This document shows positions 46,862 through 56,369 of a stretch of DNA of 64,000 bases, one piece after another. Within the stretch, counting starts at the first letter, position 1; each line of letters begins with the position of its first letter. The stretch comes from Forficula auricularia (taxonomy: Eukaryota; Arthropoda; Insecta; Dermaptera; Forficulidae): contig JALMQS010000128.1 of the NCBI GenBank assembly GCA_024734495.1, positions 21,918,312 to 21,982,311 of the forward strand, written 5' to 3'. The position numbers and the translations under genes are program-made. The notes beneath the pieces were generated by a model. The model was given only the letters and a program-made list of their open reading frames with translations. It was not told the DNA's origin and searched no databases.

Positions 46862-47026
46862 ATGCGTGGGTGGTTCGATGCCTTTCGTTCCGAGGGTGGT
46901 CCCACCCTCTATAGCAACTCGAACCGCACTCCGGTTACGGGGGACGTGCAGACAGCATCCCTTGCGCTCATTTTTGCAACCCTTTTCATCGCCTTCCTAC
47001 TTATTTTCCCCGGAGTAAGGAAAGAG
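46862..47026 (+). CDS. DUOXA (mol): Dual oxidase maturation factor, first coding exon
   Basis: This exon encodes the first 55 residues of a dual oxidase maturation factor, an ER membrane partner that DUOX NADPH oxidases need to leave the ER. The translation starts MRGWFDAFRSEGGPTLY, continues through an NRTPVTGDV motif (an N-glycosylation sequon, NRT, at residues 21-23) and enters a first hydrophobic segment at about residues 31-51 ending in the family-typical FPGVRKE. I recognise this N-terminus from arthropod mol/NIP and vertebrate DUOXA proteins. The frame is open upstream to a GTG, but a polypyrimidine tract and AG at 46852-46853 place the acceptor 8 nt before the ATG, so a non-coding upstream exon is implied. 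The ATG has G at -3. The donor GAG|GTAAAC at 47026/47027 falls after a whole codon (phase 0). I see no further exon downstream. Base composition is clearly richer in G+C than the surroundings, as expected of real coding sequence. Identification is strong; the complete gene is not in view. Confidence 0.85.
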
Positions 47027-47032
47027 GTAAAC
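47027..47032 (+). promoter_or_regulatory. 5' splice donor after DUOXA exon
   Basis: GAG|GTAAAC matches the donor consensus and interrupts the reading frame exactly between codons. Read-through would add a short VNNNIFL tail and a stop that are not part of the protein family. Confidence 0.75.
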
Positions 47033-47189
47033 AACAACATTTTTCTCTAGAAGGAATATTTTAAATTTATTTCATTTTTGACAAACATCCATTTATCTAA
47101 GATTTTTATTGTTATTAGCGTATGCTTAATGAAAAAAACAAATGAAGAATTTGAAAATATTTTCCTTATAATGTTATATCATTCGTATC

Positions 47190-47860
47190 CTTATTAAAAT
47201 TGATAGAAGAAATTCTAGGGAACTGGATAAAGATTTTAAATGAAAACACAGAGCTTTTATTAAATAAGCCAGACGTTTCGTCAATTTATTTTAACTTCCT
47301 CAGTGGCTCATTTCATCATTCCTTGTCAAAAACAGTTTTACTAAAAGACAAAACATCATATGGTTTACTTTCTTTCAATACATTCATGGCTTACATGGCT
47401 TATCTTGGATACGATTTTCATTTGAACAACTAAAAATTGTGGCCGTTTCACACGAAAATAACATATATAAACCAGAAACTATATCATCCATCCATTATCA
47501 ATGTAAAGTAAAGAAAAATTTTGAAAATTTTTTAGAAACTTTTTAAAATTTAAAATACTAGATATGTTTTACATAAATTTAAATTATTTATGTGAAACCT
47601 ACCTAGTATTTTATATTTTAAATTTTAAAAAGTTTCTAATAAAATTTTCTTTACTTTATTTAAAATGTTTCACCAAGAACCACACCATTCTCATAACATT
47701 ACCAATGTGGTAGCGTCATCGCCTCTATTCATTTATAAGGGGGAACCATTTGTATCTATATATAATCTGGCTTATTTAATAAAAGCTCTGTGTTTTAATT
47801 TCAAAATCCTTATCCAGTTCCCTACTCCCTTCTATGAATTTTTCCTTATAGTCTGTGAAA
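47190..47860. mobile_element. Family D Penelope-like foldback with nested family B
   Basis: GGGAACTGGATAAAG ... CAGAGCTTTTATTAAATAAG on the left (47218-47268) is repeated inverted at about 47770-47825. Between them, 47480-47700 is a separate foldback of family B. The right arm lost its ribozyme. It is the nearest element downstream of the DUOXA exon. Confidence 0.65.
47266..47309 (-). ncRNA. Hammerhead ribozyme, family D, canonical
   Basis: CTGAGGA (47303-47297; position 7 is free to vary), unpaired A, helix II GTTA/TGAC, GAAA (47279-47276), ACGT then C, cleavage after C at 47272. Helix I AGCCA/TGGCT has five perfect pairs plus a wobble. This copy satisfies every sequence rule of the core with the preferred C at the cleavage site. 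Confidence 0.78.
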
Positions 47861-48024
47861 ATTTGACTATTAAATTTTGTTATAATTTGAGGAATGTTTT
47901 AAAAGTTACATACTATTTATGTTTAAAAGAAAAAAAGACCTTTCATTTAATGATTGAAAATATGGTAATTAATGATTAATGAGTTTATTAATTAAACATA
48001 AATATATTTTTCATTCCTCTATAA

Positions 48025-48290
48025 AATCTGGGGGCTCGGCAGTGCCCCAGCCAAGTTCGATTCGAGCGCGGATGTGTGCACTGCCAGACTACCCTTTACA
48101 GGAAACAACTCAGGCAATTTGACGCCTCTGTAACTTCGTAATGGAAACCTCTACATGGCTGAATTTTTTTCCAGAATACTGGTCTATAAGCTTAACTAAA
48201 TTACAAAATTTCATATTTCTACTGTTTATAACATCCAAGTTACAAGAAGCCAAAGATAGGCGTTTTCGTCACTGACTGACTCACTCACTC
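48025..48290 (+). repeat. G+C-rich repeat leading into tandem array
   Basis: Contains GGGGGCTCGGCAGTGCCCCA and AAGTTCGATTCGAGC (B-box-like), then a TCACTGACTGACTCACTCAC microsatellite. It is a header of the array that follows. Confidence 0.4.
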
Positions 48291-48930
48291 ACTCATCAAA
48301 ATTCTAGAGTACTTCCGCTAACCCTGGAATGCTGAAATTTGGCAGGCAGGTAGAGTTTGGGGTTCAATTAATGGGAAAAATCCAAAAATCTAAACTTTCC
48401 TTCTTCAGGGCCTAAAATGAAGGGGTGAAAGTTATAGACTTAATTAACATATACTAAAAATTCAATGAACCTAGAATGCTGAAATGTGGCATACTGGTAT
48501 AGCTTGGCACATTAATAAAGGAGGAAATTGATACAGCGAAACTTTTTCTTTTTCAAGCTCCGAAATGAAGGGGTGAAAGTCATAATTGAAAAGTTTTTGT
48601 TTTGCCGAGAGTAGCAGAGTTGTTGATTCACAAAGAGAAACAAAGAGGTTGTCCTCTAGCTTGATGCAAATAAACATACACATATATATCGAGATGATAT
48701 ATGAGTGTATGTTTATTTGCATCAAGCAGAGGACAACCTCTTTGTTTCCCTTTGTGAAAGTTATAGGCTTAATTAACATAAACTAAAAATTAAATGAACC
48801 TAGAATGCTGAAATTTGGCATACTGGTAAAGCTTCACAAATTAATAAAGGACGAAATTGAAAAATCGAAACTTTTCCTTCTTCTGGGCCCGAAATGAAGG
48901 GGTTAAATTTATAAGATAAATCCAACTTAC
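48291..48930 (+). repeat. Tandem array, GAATGCTGAAATTTGGCA units
   Basis: Three diverged units, each with a CTGAAATTTGGCA-like block, a TCAATTAATGG/CATTAATAAAG-like block and GAAATGAAGGGGT(G/T)AAA. The last two are separated by the family A foldback insertion. Confidence 0.65.
48585..48753. mobile_element. Family A foldback lacking the ribozyme, with duplication
   Basis: Inverted AACAAAGAGGTTGTCCTCT arms close on an AT centre. It is flanked by GTGAAAGTCATA (48573-48584) and GTGAAAGTTATA (48754-48765), a 12-bp near-perfect target-site duplication inside the host repeat array, which fits retrotransposition of a short RNA. Confidence 0.65.
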
Positions 48931-48941
48931 AAAAAGAAGTG

Positions 48942-49463
48942 AAATCTCAACAAAAACACTTGTGTAAACAAACCCCCAAGTTCGATTAATAAAATCCGTT
49001 TGCCAAAAAAGTAGTGAGATCTAATGTGCTGCCAAGTTCAACATCATCAATTGTCCCTCTATATTTTTTATTGATTTCACATTTTTAGTTGAAATTATTT
49101 TCATAAAACTTGGCTTTTACGCATTATTATGTATGTCACGAATTACTAGTTACGATATCATGGGATCTTAATAAGAGGGAGTGGTGGAGGCCCTATCAAA
49201 CAATAATAATAATAATTTAATGAGTAAAAGCCAAGTTTTATGAAAATAATTTCAACTAAAAATGTGAAATCAATAAAAAATATAGAGGGACATGTGAAAT
49301 GAAAAACATGCGTTTTAATTGAAGTTACTAATATATTCTCGACTCATTTAATAAATTGATGATGTTGAACTTGGCAGCACATTAGACCTCACTACATTTT
49401 TGGCAAACGGATTTTATTAATCGAACTTGGCCTTTTTTTACACAAGTGTTTTTGTTGAGATAT
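48942..49463. mobile_element. 520-bp foldback
   Basis: Left AATCTCAACAAAAACACTTG and right CAAGTGTTTTTGTTGAGATA with long matching arms (CCAAGTTCGATTAATAAAAT, AATTGTCCCTCTATATTTTT) and a unique centre near 49150. Confidence 0.7.
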
Positions 49464-49879
49464 AATATTAACAATACTTCACGTGATATTTTGATAGTTA
49501 TATGACATGAATTTCACCTAAAGATATCTATTATATTTATTCTATAGAACTGAGAAACACTCTGGGTGAATCGAATAATTCATAAAGACCCCTTGCCTCT
49601 CATAAATTACCACCATTCACTTACAATCCAAATATAATTGAATGTTTCTATTAATTGCCTCTTGAGACATTTTCGATGACACCATTATCAAGATGAATAT
49701 TATTTTTTTGTATAACTTAAAATCTTAGCTAGGGTATAAGTAGAATTTGACAAGAGAAAAAAGTTGTAATAAACTTTGACCTCTCTGAGAATGACCATAT
49801 TTCCTTTCTAGCGAAATCCACTGCATCTTATTCAGTTACAGGCGTTTTTTTACCTCCCCCTATACAAGCTCAAAACCGC

Positions 49880-50250
49880 CCCTGTTTCAAATATCTGTTA
49901 GGATTTCTAAGGCATTCTCTTGCCAACATGAATTGAATTCAGAAACGAGATATTCGATTAGTAGACCTGTTCTTAAAGACTCTCTTGATTCGTTGTTCCA
50001 TTGAAAAGATCCTCTCGACTTTTTCCCTATTTTATTCATAGATACTATCACAAATTCTCTTCGATGAGATAGAATCAACAATTTCCCGAAATCTTGCTTT
50101 GCATGTAGTATATGATTCTACAACTCCCAACTCTCGTTTAGAGTCAAATTGTAAAACTGCCAACATCTTTATTTTAATAATAATGTATTTATCAGCAATG
50201 TAAGGGTCTTTCGAGATCCATAGAGGCTGCATCTTACTTTGCATTCGATT
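49880..50250 (-). pseudogene. Unrecognised possible coding relic
   Basis: Two overlapping minus-strand frames (50032-50244 and 49887-50081) would together read as about 120 residues without low-complexity bias, joined only by a frameshift. I cannot place the sequence in a family. It could be a decayed transposase or host exon, or simply chance. The higher G+C than the flanks and the absence of repeats are the only reasons to keep it. Confidence 0.2.
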
Positions 50251-50420
50251 GCCTTAAAAAATAAAATTGACCTCTAAGGGGGTTGAACACTTTCCCACCA
50301 CTTAAACAACTTTCCCTTCTCTTCGGTAATGCAAGGGTCTTTTCGAGATCCATAGGGGCTACATCTTTACTGGTGCACCCCTTTCTTGCATTCGATTGCA
50401 TTAAAAAAAAAAAAAAAAAA
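50198..50420. repeat. Direct duplication, 130-bp unit
   Basis: AAGGGTCTTTCGAGATCCAT ... GCATTCGATTGCCTTAAAAA occurs at 50198 and again at 50328 with small differences. Confidence 0.7.
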
Positions 50421-50448
50421 ACCTCTTTTCAAAATAGTATGCTGTTAA

Positions 50449-51160
50449 AAATAAATTGACACTTTTTGATGTGGCCATCCACTTGACTTTGCCATATACT
50501 TTTGGCTAGAATTTGGTCTAAGGGCCTAGATTTTAATTTTTTGACCCCCCCCCATTTTGGGCAGTTTATTTTTGCATTTTTAGTGTCCTGGTGGTCCACT
50601 GATTATGTATACAAAATATCGTTGAGTTTGCTCAAATGGCCTAGATTTTTATTTTTTGACCCCCCCCCCCCTAATTTTGGCGCCAGAAAAAAAATATTTT
50701 CGTTATTATAGGTTCTTTTTATAGTATATTTCATTTTTCCTGTTTTTTTAGTTTGAAAATATTATAATTTTAAATTTTAACCCCCTCCACAGTTTTTATT
50801 TTGGGGCGATATGCAACAAAATCTAATCGGCTCTTAATCTCAATGCACCAAATGCACTACGTGTGAAATTTGGTTTTGATATTCACACTAGTTTTTGAGC
50901 TAGCTCGTCCACAAAATTTGGTAACTCACAGACTAACAGACATTTCGTCAAAACAGTAATTATCTCGAAAAATATAATTTTTTTCGATGTTCACTTATTA
51001 GAGATTTTTTGTAGAGCGAAATGTCATGGTTTTGCCCAATTTTTTTTATCAAAATAGTTTGAGCCGTTTTTGAGATATTTTGAAAAAAAAGAAGTAAAAA
51101 AAAACACTTTTTTCATTCACGATTACAATACTTGACCATACCCTGTATGGTAATGTAAAA
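50449..51160 (-). mobile_element. T-family repeat, copy 5
   Basis: From TTTTTGATGTGGCCATCCAC to ACCATACCCTGTATGGTAAT on the + strand, missing part of the internal units. Confidence 0.7.
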
Positions 51161-51378
51161 GTTATAAATTTATTATACGTTTACATACAAATAGATAGGA
51201 AATTTACAAGATTGCATATGGCAAAAAAATAATATATTATATTCGTTAAATCACATTAAATCGTTGCAAAAATACAAAAATAAATTGTATCTTCATTTTT
51301 TTTTTTTTTTTATTTAAAAAGGTCGTAGGGAATTGGACCAGAATATAAATCAAACGCAAAGTTTTTTAATTAAATGGG

Positions 51379-51418
51379 TCAAACGTTTTTTCACTGATTA
51401 GCTATTTCCTCAGTGGGC
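51379..51418 (-). ncRNA. Decayed hammerhead, family D, left arm
   Basis: Counterpart of the copy at 52.66 kb. CTGAGGA is kept (from TCCTCAG at 51408-51414), but the residues ahead of AAACG have become A-rich and the G of GAAA is lost, so it should not cleave. Confidence 0.5.
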
Positions 51419-51477
51419 CATTTTATAAACTTTTTGTCAGGTGTTATAACTACTAGAAAAAATTTAGGGAAAGCGGT

Positions 51478-51760
51478 GTTTGTTTATAGTGAAACAAATT
51501 AAACACAGTTTTTTAAAAAGATTATAGTGGTGTTTCACAAATAAAATAAAAATAATTTTTTTTTAAATTATATTTTTAGAGTTTTATTTTAAATACTTTA
51601 TACATATGTCTCTCAGTCTTTTGTAAGCTCAAACTCCTGATGATGGGCTAAAAACCCGAAATGTCTATAGAGTATTTAAAATAAAACTCCAAAATATAAT
51701 TAAATTTTTTAATTTTATTTTTACTTGTGAAACACCACTATAATCTTTTTAAATAAGCTG
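51478..51760. mobile_element. Family B foldback inside a family D element
   Basis: Inverted arms (AAAAAGATTATAGTGGTGTT at 51515-51534 versus its complement at about 51732-51751) surround the ribozyme at 51.65 kb. Nested within the family D element 51312-52756. Confidence 0.65.
51632..51676 (+). ncRNA. Hammerhead ribozyme, family B, good helices
   Basis: CTGATGA at 51637-51643, unpaired T, helix II GGG/CCC, GAAA at 51658-51661, helix III AT/AT with loop GTCT, cleavage after A at 51669 (ATA|GAG). Helix I ACTC/GAGT, four perfect pairs. Confidence 0.72.
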
Positions 51761-52471
51761 ACGTGTTCTGATGTGGCCATCCACTTGACTTTACCATACA
51801 ACCTGGGCCCTCACTTATATTTAATATTTAATAAAATTATTTATAATCATGTAGGGTAGGGGTTAGCTTTTGCATTTTTAGACTTCTGGGGGTCCACTGA
51901 TTATGTATTCAAAATTTGGTTGAGTTTGGTACAAGGGCCTAAATTTTCATTTTTTGACCCCCCCCCCATTTTGGGCGGTTAATTTTTCATTTTTAGACTT
52001 CTGGGGGTCCACTGATTATGTATACAAAATTTGGTTGAGTTTGGTACAAGGGCCTAGATTTTCATTTTTTGACCCTACGCCCCCCCCCCCCCCCATTTTG
52101 AGCGGTTAGTTGTGTATACAAAATTTGGTTGAGTTTGTTCAAATGGCCTAGATTTTTAATTTTTAATCCCCCTTCACTCCCGCCACCACCCCATTTTTGG
52201 CGGCTAGTTTTTGCATTTTTATATTTCCGGGTCCCACTGATTGTGTATACAAAATTTGATTGAGTTTGCTCAAATGGCCTAGATTTTTAATTTTTAATCC
52301 CCCTCCTCCCCCTCACCCTACACTCCATTAATTTTGGGTCGATATGCACCAAAATCTAATCAGTTCTTAATCTCAATGCACCAAAACTATTTTGAAAAAA
52401 AAGAAGGAAAAAACCCACTTTTTTCATGCACGATTACAATACTTGACCATACCCTGTTTGGTAAAGTAAAA
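51751..52471 (-). mobile_element. T-family repeat, copy 6
   Basis: From AAATAAGCTGACGTGTTCTG to CCATACCCTGTTTGGTAAAG. It lies within the family D element and abuts the family B foldback. It lacks the outer body but has four CAAAATTTGGTTGAGTTT units. Confidence 0.7.
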
Positions 52472-52650
52472 ACTCCTGTACTAGAAAAAACATTCCAAAG
52501 AGTATGTCTTCACCGAATCATTCAATTTGTTATCAAGACAATATAAAACATTAAAAAAAACAATTGTAATTGTTCTTCGTTATAATAATTATATAAAAAA
52601 ATCAAAATTGAATAAAATCTTTCATCAACCATTAAATCTATTGTCAAGAA

Positions 52651-52694
52651 ACGCTACTGATGAAGTCGCAAATCAGTGACGAAACGTTTGGCCC
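52651..52694 (+). ncRNA. Hammerhead ribozyme, family D
   Basis: CTGATGA at 52657-52663, unpaired A, helix II GTCGC/GTGAC (five pairs with one wobble, loop AAATCA), GAAA at 52681-52684, ACGT, cleavage after T at 52688. Helix I GCTA/TGGC. Confidence 0.75.
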
Positions 52695-53141
52695 ATTTAA
52701 AACTTTGCGTTTGATTTAAATTCTGGTCCAAAACTCCCTACGATTCTTTTAAATATTTGATTATGGATGCGAACAATGAAATTTGTAACTTCACTTTTTT
52801 CTTGTATTAATTAGATACTTATTAGTAAAAAAATATGTTGTAAGATTACAATACTGGTAGGTATATAGTATTACTAAAAAGTTTTGTGGTCGGGCTTCTC
52901 ATTTTTTATAGTAAAATTAGATTATAAATTTTTAACAGTGGTATACAATCTTCACTCAGAGACTTTGGACTTCACCCTTAAACTCGATCACTTTATTTTC
53001 TTCGGTAATTCAAGAACCTGTCAAGAATTACCAAAAACGAGTTGCATCTTCTCAGTGCGCTCCTTGCGATCCCTTTAAAGAAAATATGCTGTCCAAACGC
53101 AAGTTGGTCTCGTTTACTGAGGGGTATTTACCCCTTATATC

Positions 53142-54108
53142 TTCCGAAATACAGGGTGGGGTATAAAGATCTACTACATTTTGAAGAGGTAAAAAAAAAA
53201 ATGAAAAAATTTAACTAGAAAAAAACTGAATATATTTTTGAAAAGAACATGATTTTTTTTTAAATGTGTTTTAAACATTATATTAGTTTAAAAAAAGGGG
53301 GAGGGGGCTCAAAAATGAAAATTCTAGCTCTTTCGAACAAACTCAGCCAAATTTTGTATAAATATTCTGTGTACCCCAGAAGGCTAGAAATACAAAAACT
53401 AACCAAAAACTAACCTGTCACCATCTTTCCCGCGACTTATAACCTTCAGGTTTTTAAGACCCGTATCCACAGATACCTTCGACCTCCGCCCAACCCATAA
53501 AATTCTTTCTTCTTCTTTTCACGATGGAGGGGCCAACCCTGGCCTTAAGGGGTTGCACCTTTTTGGTGTAACTCCTTCTCTCATCATTATCATAAAAAAA
53601 CACCCAAAATGGGGAGGAGGGTCAAAAATGGAAATTCTAGCCCTTTCGACCAAACTCAACCAAATTTTGTGTACATATTCTGTGGACCCCAGAAGGCTAG
53701 AAATGCAAAAACTAACCACCCAAAATGGGGGTTGTCAAAAATGAAAATTATAACTCTTTCGAACAAATTCATTCAAATTTTCTATACACAGTTTGGTCGA
53801 AAGGGCTAGAATTTTCATTTTTAACTCCCCCCTCCATTTGGGATGCCTAGTTTTTTATTTCTAGTCTTCTGGAGGTCCACAGAATATGTTTACAAAATTT
53901 GGTTGAGTTTAGTTAAAATGGCTAGAATTTTCATTTTTGACCCCCCCTTCCCCCCTTTTTTTGTTTGATATAAAGTTTAAAACACATTTAAAAATAATTT
54001 ATTTTACGTTCTTTTAAAAAATCTTTTCAGTTTTTTTTCTAGTTAAATTTTTTCATTTTTTTATACTTCTTCAAAATGTGGAAGATCTATCTTTATGCCC
54101 CACCTTTA
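53142..54108. mobile_element. Large inverted repeat built from T-like units
   Basis: Arms 53150-53400 and about 53780-54108 (GTGGGGTATAAAGAT on one side, its counterpart near 54095). The centre carries units similar to the T family and the LINE 3' end. Confidence 0.6.
53411..53597 (+). mobile_element. LINE 3' end inserted inside a foldback
   Basis: One frame reads VFKTRIHRYLRPPPNP and then a stop (TAA near 53498), a typical LINE protein ending, followed by a 3' UTR with CTTTTCACGATGGAGG and an A/T-rich tail ATCATTATCATAAAA. The same UTR occurs at 45225-45325. It interrupts the left arm of the inverted repeat at 53142-54108. Confidence 0.6.
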
Positions 54109-54966
54109 CTTGAGGTATCGAATTCATTCTTTGTCGTTATTAAGGCAGGGATGCCCATTTCCCCTAGCTTCAAGACTCCCCCCCCCCCCCATTTTCATGA
54201 CCCCCCAGTTTCATGAATTGTAACACTTGATCGATTTTATTTTTAGCAAATAATGCTATTTTGCAACAATTTTCCCCCACCAAAAATTTCAATTCCGCAT
54301 TTTGCGTCTTAACCCCCCCCCTGCCGTGGGCACCCTTGAGATGAAGTAATTTTTGAAATTTTATCATAATTTTAAGTTAAACTTCGTCTGAACCTCGACA
54401 GGTAGAAAACTGATTGCGCTGTATATACTAAATGAATCGATATCTTTCCGTTAAATCATCAAGTCGTTAAATAAATAAATTTTTAGGGTGCAATTTAATT
54501 TAATTCTATATCTATTTGTCATTAATAAAAAAATCTCTGCTGACGCCACTTTCTATCGCATTCAGGCCCCACTATATATCTGAAACGATGACATATTGAA
54601 ATTGTTTTTGTGACGTCAATATTTGATTTCATTCTGTCCCGTCAGAATCAGAATTGCGACAAATCATTTCTCTAGAATGGGAACATTTCATTTGATTCTG
54701 AATAGAATTTATGTTGCATATTGTCAACTATAATAAAATAAATTCAATATTTTCCCATCTGTATACACCTATGCTTTTATTCATCCTGTTTTTTCTTCTG
54801 CTGCCATCTGATTGGTGTAAAATCAAGTAATCGAGTTTTTATCTAATTCTAGTGTCAATTTTCTTGAAATGTTGCTCAAATAGTATTCGCGATGATATTC
54901 CAAAATTTCTTAAATTCCAGAATTAACACTTTAAAAAATTTAATACACACATTTTAACGGTTATAA

Positions 54967-55075
54967 GCAGGGCTGTGTAGTCGGAGTCTTGAACTCAGAG
55001 TCGGAGTTGGGAGGAATTTTTGGCTCGTGGATTCGGATTCGGAAAAAATGTGTCGACTCCGACTCCGGGATTTCT
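54967..55075 (+). mobile_element. hAT-type end with GTCGGAGTC motif
   Basis: CAGGGCTGTGTAGTCGGAGT then repeated GGAGTCGG/CGACTCCG words, the well-known end of a widespread MITE. A second, shorter piece is at 56888-56915. Confidence 0.45.
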
Positions 55076-55350
55076 CTCTTTATCTTTTCAAATTTTTTTT
55101 TTCAAGTTTAATATTGGAAATTGGCAAAATGCTTTTTCTTAGTATGAAGACTCACTTATATGAAATGGGGTTCATTTCGTTTTCCAAATTTAACTGCCAA
55201 ATTGCTAGGCGAACCCCCTGGGGTTTCATACCTAGTATATAAAAAAAGTTTTCTACTTGTTCTGTGTTAAAATTTGAAAATAAAACAATAATGTAATTAA
55301 ATAATTGTAATTTAAAAATTTGCAAAATTAAATTTTAGATGATAATTCAC

Positions 55351-55985
55351 ATTTAATCTCTTTTATTGGGTAAAATATTAACTTAATAGAATAAACCTAA
55401 ATAGAAAATTTGTATAAATATAATTCTCTAAAAAAAGTTCTTGGAATAAAATATCTCTGATTTATGATTTTCAAGATAGAGGGGTTTAAAGATTTATCAA
55501 CATAAAAATGTCTGTTATTGGCTAAAATATTAACTTAATCGAATAAAGCTAAAGAAAAAATTTGTGGAAAATTTGTTTCTCTACAAAAAAGCTCTTTTGA
55601 ATAAAATCTCCCCGATTAATGGTTTTCAAGATAGAGGGGTTTAAAGATTTATCAACATAAAAAAATTTCTCTTATTGGCTAAAAATATTAACTTAATCGA
55701 ATAAAGCTAAAGAGAACATTTGTAGAAAATTTATTTCTCTACAAAAAAGCTCCTTAGAATAAAATCTCCCCGATTAATGGTTTTCAAGATAGAGGGGTTT
55801 AAATATTTCCAAACATAAAAAAAATTCTCTTATTGGCTAAAAATATTAACTTAATCGAATAAACCTAAAGAGAAAATTTGTAGAAAATTTATTTCTCTAC
55901 AAAAAAGCTCCTTTGAATAAAATCTCTCGGATTAGTGGTTTTCAAGATATAGGGTTTTAAAGATATTTCACCTTAAAAAATTCAA
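55351..55985. repeat. Tandem array, about 157-bp unit, four copies
   Basis: TTTTCAAGATAGAGGGGTTT recurs near 55468, 55623, 55780 and 55938, with CTTATTGGCTAAAAATATTA and TTTCTCTACAAAAAAGCTC in each unit. Confidence 0.85.
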
Positions 55986-56036
55986 AGTCCAGATCCACTG
56001 CTTGTTTGAATGAATAGACAAAGTGGATTCTTCATT

Positions 56037-56096
56037 TCTCGGTTCGCATCGGTTAAGAGTTAAACCGAACCGGACCGAACCGAAGCGAACCGAGAA
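56037..56096. repeat. Small G+C-rich hairpin
   Basis: TTCTCGGTTCGCATCGGTT pairs with AACCGAAGCGAACCGAGAA. Confidence 0.7.
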
Positions 56097-56369
56097 TCAC
56101 AGGGCAATAGAAATCAATCCAAAATATAGGATGTATATTTCAATGTTAAAAAATGAATTCTTTTTTATTAATAATCCAATGCATGTAGAAAGCACTAAAC
56201 GATCAGAGATGTTAAGCGACATGATTTATGACTAATTCTTGGATGGGTGACCCCCAAGGAAATTTTTTTAATAATTAATAGACACAGGTATCTGGGCGAT
56301 TTTCCTTAACATCCCTTAAATAGCTTAAAAGGGTAGCCTCCCTTAGTAAAATATTTCTCGTTAATAAAT

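Larger units (their letters stand above)
51312..52756. mobile_element. Family D foldback split by later insertions
   Basis: Left arm 51312-51435 and right arm 52653-52756 are inverted copies (GTAGGGAATTGGACCAGAAT and AAACGCAAAG blocks). The 1.2 kb between them is filled by a family B foldback (51478-51760) and a T-family repeat (51751-52471), which therefore came later. Confidence 0.7.
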
